64,000 nt of DNA. Source: Lagopus muta (lineage: Eukaryota > Chordata > Aves > Galliformes > Phasianidae). The first letter of the stretch is position 1; every line of letters starts with the position of its first letter. The notes beneath the pieces are model-generated. The model did not search any database. It was not told where the DNA came from and was given only the letters and a program-made list of their open reading frames with translations. The stretch lies in the NCBI RefSeq assembly GCF_023343835.1, contig NC_064435.1, positions 62,568,134-62,632,133 of the forward strand, read 5' to 3'. The position numbers and the translations under genes were made by a program. Below are positions 26,701 through 38,700 of this stretch, piece by piece.

Positions 26701-29700
26701 GGTATGGCCCAGCATGCAAAGTGATGTGTGTGCTTTATAATATATACTGTGTGCTTTTATTCTGACTCTAAATTGAAACTTTGTAGTTTTATCCAGGATG
26801 GCAAAACTAGTTGTTTTTTTGCATAACAAAATAGCTAGCAGGCTGGTTCTAACTTTGTTAGTATGATGGGGGTTGAACTGAATAGGATGTAGGAAGGGTG
26901 AGAGAAACAGTGGTCTGACATCACGTCAAGGCTTCCCAGAGCAGATGAAGGTAGCATGCAGCCACAGACACTTGAGATTTAATGCTCCTCAGCCTTGCTT
27001 ATGGCATTAATAATTACTGACTTCTTTTTCTAATAGATTATCCATTGTGATTATAAACAGAACTGGAAAACCTGAAGCTATCTGGCCTCTGAGATTATCC
27101 CTAATGGTGTTGTGTTTGCAGACTGATGAAAACATGTCAGCAGTATCAATACAAAGAAAAAATAAGGCATTCAAAATCGGGATAAACAGCAGCATGATTT
27201 TTATGCAGAGAATCTGCTTATTGTCTTCCTAGAGTAGTTTTTATAAGGCAAAACTTACACTACATTTGGTATTTGCAGACAAAAATGTCAATAAAAATCC
27301 AAAGTGGCGCAGAGAATTTTCACTTTAAGTTTTAATTGCCAGTTAAATAGTTAAGACAAACTGGAAAGACTGAGTTACAAAGGATTTTCTAATCTTACTA
27401 TCGAAATACCAGTTTTCATTCTCTAGTGACTAACTCATGGTTCTATTGTCCCTTTATTAAACCTTAGTTACCTTTCTGTTTGTATCTCTTTCTTTTCCTA
27501 AGGGAAAAGTGTGACAGGCAATTACCCCGAAAAGGCACAGTGTGATTGTTGGTGTCTGAGTGCGCTGTAACTCTTCCCCTTTTCTGTCCCTGCTTAGTCT
27601 AATCAGAGACTTGCTTGATAGACGTTTAGGTGCCTTCAGGATGTTGCAAAACCTGAGAAATAAACCTAAAATGTAGTTCTTACTATTTGCAAGCATGAAA
27701 TCAGTTGTATGAGGTTCAAGAACTGTCATTAACTCACAGCCTTTCAAATTTCAGGAACTTATATAGTTATAATATATAGTTCCTATATATTAATATAGTG
27801 TTCCATAATATTAATATAGTGTTGAATTGTTGGTTTTCCTTCCATCTTATGTGATGAAGATTTCATTTAAAAGGTTTTTTTCCTTAGTTGTCTTTTTATT
27901 CTGACTGTCTGTGTCATAGAATTGTTCAGATTGGAAAATACCTTAAAGATCATCAGGTCCAACCACAACCTAACCATGCTACCCTAACTCTAATGACCCC
28001 CCACTAAATCATGTCCCTGAGCACCACGCCGAAAAGGTTTTTGAACACATCCAGGGATGGTGACTCAACCACCTTCCTGAGGAGCCTATTCCAGTGCTTA
28101 ACAACCCTTTCTGTAAAGGAGGTTTTCCTGATATCCACCCCAAACTTACCCTGGCACAACTTGAGGCCATTTCCCCTCATCCTGTCACCAGTGAGAAGAG
28201 ACCAACCCCGCTCTTGCTGTAAGCACCTTTCAGATACTGGAAGAAAGCAGTAAGGTCTCCTTTCAGCCTCCTTTTCCCCAGACTAAACAGCCCCAGTTCC
28301 TTTAGTATCCCCTCATAGGGCATTTTCTCCAAGCTCTTCACCAGCCTTGTTGCCCTTCTTTGGACCTGCTCCAGCACCTTTCTGTACTGAGGTGCCCAAA
28401 ACTTGAACACAGTGCTCGAGGTGAGGCCTCAATAGCGCTGAGTACAGGGGCAGGATGACTTCCCTAGTCCTGCTCATCACTGATACAAGCCAGGATGCCA
28501 TTGGCCTTCTTGGCCATCTGGGCTCACTGCTGGTTCATGTATAGCTGACTGTCTATCAGTACCCCAAGGTCCCTTTCCATCAGGCAGCTTTCCAGCCACT
28601 CCTCCCCAAGCCTGTAGGCTTGCCTGGGATTCTTGTGACCAAAATGCAGGACCCGACACCTGACCCTATTGAAGCTCATACAGTTTACCTTGGCCCATCT
28701 ATCCAGGTCCCTCTGTAGTGCCTTTCTCCCCTCTATCAGATCCACACTCCCTCCCAACTTTGTGTCGTCCGCAAACTTCCTGAGGGTGCACTCAATCCCC
28801 TCATCGAGATCATTAAAAAAGATGTTAAATAGAAGCAGCCCCAGTACCAAACCCTGGGGGACACCACTCGTGACTGGCTGCCAACTGGATTTAACTCCAT
28901 TGACCACAACTCTTAGGGCCTGGCCATCCAGCCAGTGTTTCACCCAGCAGAGTGTGCACCCATCCAAACCATGGGCAGCCAGAATCACAGAATCACAAGG
29001 TTGGAAACGACCTGCAAGATCATCTAGTCCAACCACTCTCCTATTCCTATTAGTACCACAAGCTACTAACCATAAACCATAAGCCAGCTGCTCCACAAGA
29101 TTGTTGTGGGGTCTGTAGATCACTGGCTGTTTCTAGGACTGTTTGATCTATCAAGATGTATATAGTTCATGCTTAAACAGCTTAGGATAGAAATTAAATA
29201 AATGAGCCAACAGTCTTCCTTCATCTCAGCTGTTTATGTAAATATTAATAAGCCTTCTGTGGTTTGTTTTTTTTTCCACCTAGTGCTTTGGCGGTGCTTT
29301 AGTACTGTTGTAATATTTCTTTTCCTTTTGGATGAGCAAACGAGTTTACTGGTACTGATCCCAGCAGGCATTGGTGCTGTGATTGAGGTGAGTTGGTAAA
29401 GATCTAGAACCAGGTAGCAGTATTCTCTGCAGCATCTGTCATCTGTGTCTGGAGTTTTCCAGTATTGCTTAGCAGAGTATTCTGTAGCTTATTGTAGAAG
29501 AGGGTTGCTAAAGTCTTACTGGAAAAGCACTGCTGTGTCCCTTTATTAAATAACTAAACTGGGAGCATAGGTGTTCTCTGGGATGTGTCAGCACATATTG
29601 TGGAAGCCAAGCACAGAGCTGTGCTGAGCCTCCTTCCTGTCACATCACTGATACGCATCACTGGTGAGCAGGCATGTATGACCACGTCAGCAAACTTTCA

Positions 29701-32700
29701 CAGGCACGTTTGGCGAAGAGCTGGCTGTGGCCCATCACACACTGCCCTCAGGACTGCAGTTTTCTCCCTGGCTGTGACTGAGGTGCTTGGGGAAGGAGGG
29801 AGGGACTGATGACTGCTCACCAGGCCAATGGGCTGCAGGTACTCCTTAGGAGCCCGCTTAGGTGCAGTGAAGCACAAAATCAGCCCTAATAGGAAGGAAG
29901 AATCTCTCTACCTAGTGTTGTTTGCAGATCTAATGATTTCTCAGTATATAAAAATAAATTTGGGATTCCCATGTGGAATTTTTGACTACACGTCTGTTGT
30001 AGTTGCAGATATGAATGCAAAGTCACAGTGTGATCCTTAAGATTTTACCTTCATGTATAAAACTAATTAAGCTTTTGTGAAAACTCTGAACAGTGGTGCT
30101 ATGTAAAAACTTGCTTAACAGGTGGCTGCTGGAGCTCTGAGGTTCACAGTGGCTCTGAGCAGCTGACTCCATGGAGGCACTGCAGTCCAGATGTCCTGAA
30201 AGGACTCTGTTACTTCACTTACAGTACCTCAACTGATATGGGGACTTAGTAGTACAGTTTCTCAGTGTTGTGCTTGTCGAGGAACACACCATTTAGTTTG
30301 TATCAGCATTCAGACAGTATGTTTCTGTCAGACTATTACAGCTTTATGCAGTGAGTGCTTAAAATAGATATTCGAGGATCTTGATTCTGATCATCTGAAC
30401 CTTGCATAAAAAATTCCTGTGGGTAATTCTTTATGTGCAAATTTTGTTTTTGTTAATAACAGCTCTGGAAAGTGAAGAAGGCTTTGAAAATGACAATCAA
30501 GTGGCAAGGCATACGACCCAAAATTCAGGTACAATAGACATCAACACTTCAGTGGTTTGCACTCTGGAGCTTTTTACCTTCTTAACAGTAACTGCAGGAT
30601 ACTGTGACTTGTGGTTTTCTGTGATGTGAAGATCTTCTCTTATGGATAACTGAAATGAAACAGCAGAATAAATAGGTTCAAATGTAAGAATTTCTTTGAT
30701 CAATTCTGTAGAAACAGCAGCAATTTGTATGTATTTATGATGTGAGAAGCCTCAGAATTCCCCATACGTGCTGAATCTTAGCAGGTGGACTGTGCTCTTG
30801 CCTACTGTGTTGAAAAGTAGGCAACTTTACTTAACTGGCATTTTAATTTAAACTTAACTGGCATTTTGATTTAAACTAAGGAACTGAATTTTTCATGAAG
30901 CCGTAGGTATAACTTCTCTATTGTAGAACTAATGGAAGTTGTGTCATGCTCTGGGAAAAAGACAAGTGTTTTATAGGTCCTCTGGGTAAGAACTGTAAGA
31001 CCAAAAGCTGTTTGCAGGACTTGCAGTGTCAGCAGGGGTTAAAATAAATGCAGGTAGTATTTCCATTTTATTGACATGAATGTAGTCTCTTTCAAATCTT
31101 TCATTGTCTGGTGAAATTTGGGGAAAAGACACCTTTGATTAAAGGATAGCCTACATTTAAATAGTTCCTTTTGTTGGTGAGAAACAGTTATTTAATATTG
31201 TTTACTTCATAGGATGAACTGGATGGGCTTTTGTTCTGTTGGGAGTCTTTACTTAAGAAGATTGTGGCTTTGTTCCTTTAACAGCGTTTGAAGAAATGTG
31301 TTTCTTTTAATGAGACTTTGACATTTTTGTAAGACTACAGGAACACAGCTGGTTGAATTGCCTATCTGTCTTGTTAAGAGTAATCTTATGTTGGTCTGGA
31401 AGCAGAAATTGATTAGTACTCATATTGACATTTAAAAACATCCACGTGCTCAAAACAACAACTCGCAGAAAAGAAAATCCAGTTCATCACATATTTTTCT
31501 GTTAAAGTGGCAGTATTTGCACAGTAGTTGCACTTTGCCAATTGTCTTGTCACTTGCCAAACGTTGATCTTTTGCCTAGAGGCTGCTGAACAGTATTTTC
31601 AACAGTAGAATTGTTGGACCATTTGTAATTCTTACGAAAATGCTGCTTTAAAAATAATGCTACCACTAATTATAGAAGAATTTAGCCTTTAATCTTGAGA
31701 AAATTTTTAGTGAACGAATAGGCAGACATGGAATTGAAGGTGATCCGTAAGTGATGCCTTCATGTGAAATGGTCATTGTTTTTCATAATCACTTCCTCTA
31801 TCTGCCAGATGCTGTGTCATGTTGACTCTGCTTTTGCCTTGTGAACTGTTTCAGCTGTATTTCCTAAGCAAAAAAGTCCTGGATGTTGAGTGTAAAATAT
31901 GAAGGAAAACATTAAACCTTTTGGTTACCCTGCTGCTGTGCAGCAGACTGAGCAGGACACCTGTATGACTGTTGTACGCAAGAACTGATAAGGTCTTTGA
32001 ACTGTTACCTTGCTGACTGTGTAAGCAAGTGAGCTTGCAGTTTCATTCTCTATTTAGGGAGTCAGCCTTTTCTTCCAGTTCTGTCTTGATTATATATTTT
32101 ATATGTATTGCAGTTTGGCGCATCCAATGATTCTGAAAAGAAAACTGAGGAATATGATACCCAGGTAAGAGGGAATCCTTGACTTCTGATCGATGAAGTC
32201 TATCAATGTGGTCTGCTCTTTTGCTGGTTTTATTCCTACAAGTGTATTTTTCATCTTCTCATACTTGTTAAAGGGATCATCATCATGCAAATGATCAGAT
32301 AGTGAAGATTCATTCTAATGATTTATGAAAAGAAACAGCAAAAGAGTTCTTTGTTAGCTGGATTACAGTGTTTGAAGAAAATGTCATCTGTACTAAGGAT
32401 GTCAAACTAGATGAAACTAGTCACAAAATTTTGTCTAGCAATTAATATGTCTGCACCAACAAGTCATGAGTGATTGAAAGCACCTTTCCAGAAACTTGTC
32501 CTCTTGTGACTGTAAAGCTCATCAGGCCTCAAATAAATCTCATCAGATTTAAGGCACACCATCTGCTTTCTTTAATGGAAAGATTTAGAAGTTATGACAT
32601 TAATCTAGGGGTCACGTGCAGATATCAGTACATCCATAACAGGCCAGAAATCTTGAATTACGTCTGTGTTTGAAGCTGGAATCTGGTTGAAACATTTTTT

Positions 32701-35700
32701 GAGAAGCAGAGTGGCAAGCAGCATATCTGAAGAAAAGTTACTCTTCGTGTGTATTCCTTACAGATTTGAAAATCAGTATTTGTACTTGTTACTTGTGCCA
32801 GTAGAATGATTGATCATAGGTAGCAACAGTGGTGTTAAGTGGAGGGCAGCTCTCAAACTGGCCCACACTGCTTATGTACTGAGGTTTTTGGTGGTCTCAA
32901 CTGTGCACTGGAATTTTCAGGATCTCTTGAACTGAAGCATTCTGGAAATAATAGTAGACATTTAGAAATAGGAAAAGATGTTCAGGAAAAAAAAGATGTG
33001 GCTGTCTTTGAGATGATGCCATGAAAAGTCTGCTGTATATAAAATGTGAACTAATAAACTATTTTCTTTGTCCTTCAGGCTATGAAATACTTGTCATATT
33101 TACTCTATCCACTGTGTATTGGAGGTGCAGCTTACTCCTTGCTGAATGTCAAATACAAAAGGTACTGTCAATCTATAAAGGATCTTATAAAAGGTTGAAA
33201 CATCCCCTGTTTTTTCTGTATTGATTAATTGGAGATGATGGGATATAGAAATCAGTTCTGTTTATGTGACTTACAAGCTAGGGAGTGTAGACTTGTATGG
33301 AATTTAAGGCTGGAAAGTGTAGCCATTTTTTAACACCCTGTAAGCTATGGCTTATTTCAAGCTGTGTTTTTTCACAAGTAGTCTGATATTACTGTAGTAC
33401 TCAATAACTTGCATACAAGATTAAGCTGTCAATCACAAGAGGAGGAAGAAAGCTTCTCTTTGATGTTCAGAGAGCAGATAAGATGACAGGGAGAGATAAG
33501 AGGTTACTGTGGTTGAGTTCAGTAATCAAGAGAAGCAAAAACTGTCCTCAGATTATTTGCTTTGACCAAGGGATTTCTCCCTTGAGAAATGTGGCAGGTA
33601 GGATGACAAACAAGCAGAAGTGTTTTTGAGAAAGGAGCCTGTACTTCCTCAAACCACAGACTTACTGTGAGACATCAACAAGAGCTGAAGGGTCTGTATT
33701 TCAGGAAAAGGTGAAACTCCAGTCAGCCTTCCCTGAAAACAATACAGCTAGTTCATTTTTGACTGAGAGAAGCAGACAAATAGATAGCCATGGGACTTTG
33801 CTCTAGGAAAAAAATCTGCAAACACATGCTTGGTGATGGCTGTGTAGGCTGTTTTCATAGTTTCTAGGCCCAGAAGGGATGTGGAGGAGAACAAGTACAG
33901 CCTTAAAATAACAGGAGAAGAATCTTCTGTTGCTGTCTACGTGTTCTATAACTCTTGTACCAAAACTTAGGGCCATTTCTCTCTATTAGAAAATAGCTTC
34001 TTCAGAAGGTTCTTGTCTCATGAGTTAACAAATATATGGCATATAAAAATTCTGGCACTCACTCTCTACCTGCAGCAGATAGAACAGCTCTCTGCTATCT
34101 ACTATTACAAGCAGAAGTATGGAATTTGTACCATCTAAGCCATCTGTAACGTTACTAATGCTGGAGCTGAGGGTTTGCTCCATTGAACGTATGTAGGGAG
34201 GGATTGTTAGATTTAAGGAGAGAAAAGTGTAGATTTCTTGTGTTTTCTCATTATCTTTTATAAGTGCTAACTTTTAGGGGTTTGCATCGAACAGTATTTG
34301 TGGTCTGTAATCTGTGAACTTCTTACAGTGCCTTGTCAAGTGCCTCCTTAACATTGAGAAGACAGTGTTAGAAATACTGACAGGACTCAGTGTGCAGCAT
34401 TGCCAGGTGGGGTGCAGAAATCTTAGAACAATCTCCAAAGGTATACAAGTACTTAATAGAGCTCTCCAGAATTACTGGATGTGAGGCATCAGCTGCGTAA
34501 TGATCAGCAGCATCTCTGGAGCCCTTCTACTCCAAGGCAGGTGTAAGGTGTTCGGTTTGTGTATAAAGCAGTTCTCAACAGATCCACTTCTCAGAGTTGT
34601 CAGAGTCCTGCTGTGTAGGTGTTGTATGACAGGTTCACATTTTTAGTTGAGGTGAGAAAGTAACTGGATTGTCTTGTTTGTTTACAGCTGGTACTCCTGG
34701 CTGATTAACAGCTTTGTCAACGGTGAGTCCCTTCTTATTTTTTTATTATTCATGCTTCTTCCATTGGAGGCAAAGACTCAAAAAATCACCAATATTACTT
34801 GCATCTGCATGGAACAATAACTTGAACATAGGTTCCAGAATTATTGCAGTAAGAAAGGGAGAAGAATCAACTACAATTGAAACAGAAGGATTAAATGTAT
34901 TTTCTCATTAGGAAAATCTGTAATTCTCTAATTGGGAAAGGATGCTTCTATTCTGCCTTTGTCTGTTAAGTTTTCTGTATTTTATCTTCAGGAGTGTATG
35001 CTTTTGGTTTCCTGTTTATGCTGCCCCAGCTGTTTGTAAATTACAAGGTGAGACTGAAAAGCAATAAAAGGCAACTGCTGTAGTGTCTTCTTCCAGGCTT
35101 TAATACAAATGATACATTCTTTTCATCCTAGATGAAATCTGTTGCACACTTACCCTGGAAGGCTTTCACATACAAAGTAAGTAAAGCTTTAATTTAAAGA
35201 CTGGTTCTGTCATTTTGAAAACAATTTTCTGAGAAAAACAACTAAGTATTATGTAGCTTAAGGCTGTGAGTGCTTTTCTTTTTGTTTCAAGAACTAAACT
35301 GCCTGTAAAAACAAATTTGTTTGCAATCGTTCTTCAAGGAAAAATAAATCCATTTCTCATAACAACTTTCCTATAAAGAGAATCTCATCCAAATTAGGGT
35401 GTGGGTAATTTCGCTTTTTTACTGTCACCTGTCTTAGGTATGTACAAATGTTGGCCTTGCAAATGATCTAATGTTCAATTTAATACTTCAATAAAGCAAA
35501 AAAGAGATTACATTAACAGAGTATAATTCTCAATATTATAAGAGCACTGAGAGGCCACATTTTAGCAAGTTGTGGGAGATACCAGAGACAGAAGTAAAGT
35601 ACAGATTGTTTTCTGCTTGTGTGGTACTTCCCAGCTTCTGGGAAAGTGCAGTGACAAATGTGTGCTAGGCTGTGGTGCGTTGTCCTCACTACCCAGTCTG

Positions 35701-38700
35701 TAGGAAATGATGCAGCACTGTGGCAAGGCGCAACGTGAGGCCTTGGGGCAGGGGAAGCAAGTTTATTAAAAATAAGTCAGCTTACTGATGCTTTGATACC
35801 TACACACCCACAAGCACCTCTGTGTGTGTCTGAGGGGTTGATATTGTATTCATCCATCCAGATGTCTGTGCCCAGGTATGTTCCTTGCACTGACAGGGAG
35901 GACAAGCAGCACCCGCTATTGAGTTTCCAAGTCTGCTTTATTTGCCCTTTGGGCCAATGTATTTCAATTCTCCTGAACTTAAGTGCTTCAAAAGGAAGTA
36001 TTAAAAGCTGCTCAAGATACTCTGTTCAGTTCTGAAAAGATAGTGTGTGATAAAAGAAATGTAGTCTTAAAACAGAGTGCCTGTTATAACTTCTCCATAT
36101 CTGTGAGCCCACAGCAACAGCCCAGATTTCTGATATTTTATGTGTTGAAGGAGTATTGAGCCATCTGGGAGAAACAGATTGGAGTATAGATAATAACAGC
36201 ATAGTAACTAAATAGTTTTCAATACAGCAATCAGTCCAAAAATAAAAATAAGGTCCTAATTTTTCAAACCCATAGTAGGTAAATCAGAATGTTTTTAATA
36301 GAAATAAAAGGCGCAGGGAAGGAATTTCACAATTTTGGCAAAATTTATAACTGCAAAGAGATGTGAGCAGTTGAAGGACAGCAGGATGCAAGGGCAGTAT
36401 TGAAGGTAACCTTCATAGCAGAATTTGGCTTCTGAAATGCCTTTTCTTAAAGAGCATTTACGGGGCTGCTGTTAAGAGATGCCAGAAACTACCACAGTGA
36501 AGCATAGGTATACATAGAAAAGAGTGTTTTCAGCTATGTTCAACTTCTTGGGCTATTTCCTAGTGGGTATTTAAAGTTGCTTGCTCTCTTCTGTGCTCCT
36601 GCAAAAAAAATAGTCCAAGGTCTCTTCTGTTATTGTTCGTTTTGTTGTTGTTTTTTTTTTTTGGAAATAAGAGAGCACTTTTTTCCTTTAAAACTTAAAT
36701 ATATATATATATTTTTTTGCTAAGGATGACTTTGGCAAAAATGCAAGCATTCCTAAATTTTTGCTTTCTGTAGTTCTACATTTTATACTTTCATCAGGCA
36801 TACCTTCAAATGAAGTAATCCCAAAAGAAAACTAGCTAGACTAAATACTATTATATGAGTTGCCTTGATGTATTCAGTTTCCATTATTTTTGAGGACTGC
36901 CTAAATGCCCATGGGAGGATGAAACTTTTTCTTCCTTTCATCATCATAGGATCACTCACTTGGGAGTTAACTTGGAAAGGCCTCGTTTTCTAACTTGCCA
37001 AGTTTTGGTGGTTTTTTTTTTTCCTTGACTGATCTTTGTGCAGGCTTGAGAAGTGCCATACATATTCTTTGAACACTTTGGATTGATGGATTAGTTTTGA
37101 CTTGCCAGAAGGAGCTTTCCTGTTGGAACTAATAAGAACTTCTTCCTGTCCAACACCTCAGTGTTCTTCTCATGCTTCGTTTCATAATACCAACAGTAGT
37201 TTAATTTTCAAGAGCAAGTCTTTTTTTCCCTTCTTATGACATGGATTCATGCACTGTGAAGCCAGAATAACAGCTTTCTGATAATGAAAGGAGAAGCCAT
37301 TGTAAGGAGATTGTTTGCTAGCCCAGTAGTGAATATTCTTTGCTGAATTGGTTTTCTGGATGTTTTTAGTGAGCTTATTGCACCATCTTATGAGTACTAA
37401 AGCTGGTATACTATGAAGAATTGACTAGTCTTCTCTATAGACCAGAAACAGATGCAGAGGAGTTGCCCTGCTCTTCACTTCCTTTACCTTCTCTCTTGAA
37501 ATAATGTCATCTTTGCGTGTTCAAGCCTCTCTGCGTTGCTTTCCCAGCAAATGTCTGTGAATTTAAATTTTGTCACTGATGAAAGTGATAAATATTTCAT
37601 AATTGCTTCAGAAACAGCCTAGAGTATGTCTAGCTGAGCAGAAATGGTGTAGAAAATTGCATCTCAGATAAGGGATGGATGTTTGCTTCCAGGAAAGCAC
37701 TGAAAATGTTTTAAAATCTCCCCAGGGCTGCCAAGTTAATGTTCTTAAGAGCAGTAAATGAGTAAGTTCTTACAAAAGTTTCAATTTACCCACAGAAAAT
37801 GAAAGTGAACTATGACATTTTGTAAATCTTAAATCATTTGAGTAAAGTGTTTGAATACATTTTTTTTGTCAGTTTCTTTTAAAAATTTTGCTGAAGTTGA
37901 ATACATGTTTTTCCTCTCATACAAAAGTACTCTCACTTACCTCAAAACAGTATCATGGCATGGTTTGGGTTGGAAGGGACCTTAAAGACCATCTAGTTCC
38001 AATCCTGCTGCTATAGGCAGGGACACCTCCCTCTAGGCCAGGTTGCTCAAAGCCTCGTCCAACCTGGCCTTCAATGCTTCCAGGGAGGGGGCATCCACAA
38101 CCTCACTGGACAACCTGTTCCAGTGTCTTACCACCATCACAGTAAAGAATTTCTTCCTAATACCTAGTCTGCCAGTTTAAAGCCATGTTGCTTGTCCTGT
38201 CACTACATGCCTTCATAAAAGGTCCCTCCCCAGCTTTCCTCTAGATGCTGTTCAGATACTGGAATGTCACTGTGAGGTCCCCATGGGGCCTTCTCCAGGC
38301 TAAACAGCCCCAGCTCTTTCAGCCTTTCAGTATGGAAGGTGCTCCAGCCCCCTGATCATCTTCATGGCCCTCCTCTGGACCTGCTCCAGTAGCTCCATGT
38401 CCTTCTTGTGTTGGGGTCCCCAGAACTGGACACAGTACTCCAGGTGGGGTCTCATGGGAGCAGAGCAGAGAAGCAGAATCACTTCCCTTGACCTGCTGAT
38501 CACATTTCTTTTAATGCATCCCAGGATGCAGTTGGCCTTCTGAGCTGCAAGAGCACATTGCCAGTTTGTGTTGAGACCTATATCCTTTTTAATTTAACTG
38601 TAATTCAGTAAACAGTATGATCTTCATTTAAAAAAAGCACTTCAAAGTTTGCAGTGGTTTTTCAGCATTAAATGTTTTTATAAAAAAGAAATAGTCTGTG

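Larger units (their letters stand above)
25087..34687 (+). other. CLPTM1L: CLPTM1L introns 7-12
   Basis: These introns carry CR1 fragments at 25996 (intron 7) and at 27915 and 28981 (intron 8). They also hold an AT-rich palindromic patch at 27765-27820 and a 23-bp tandem duplication at 30829. No other gene is supported. Confidence 0.7.

Noticed and set aside
28669-29082. 137-codon + strand ORF
   Set aside because: Antisense of the CR1 reverse transcriptase remnant.
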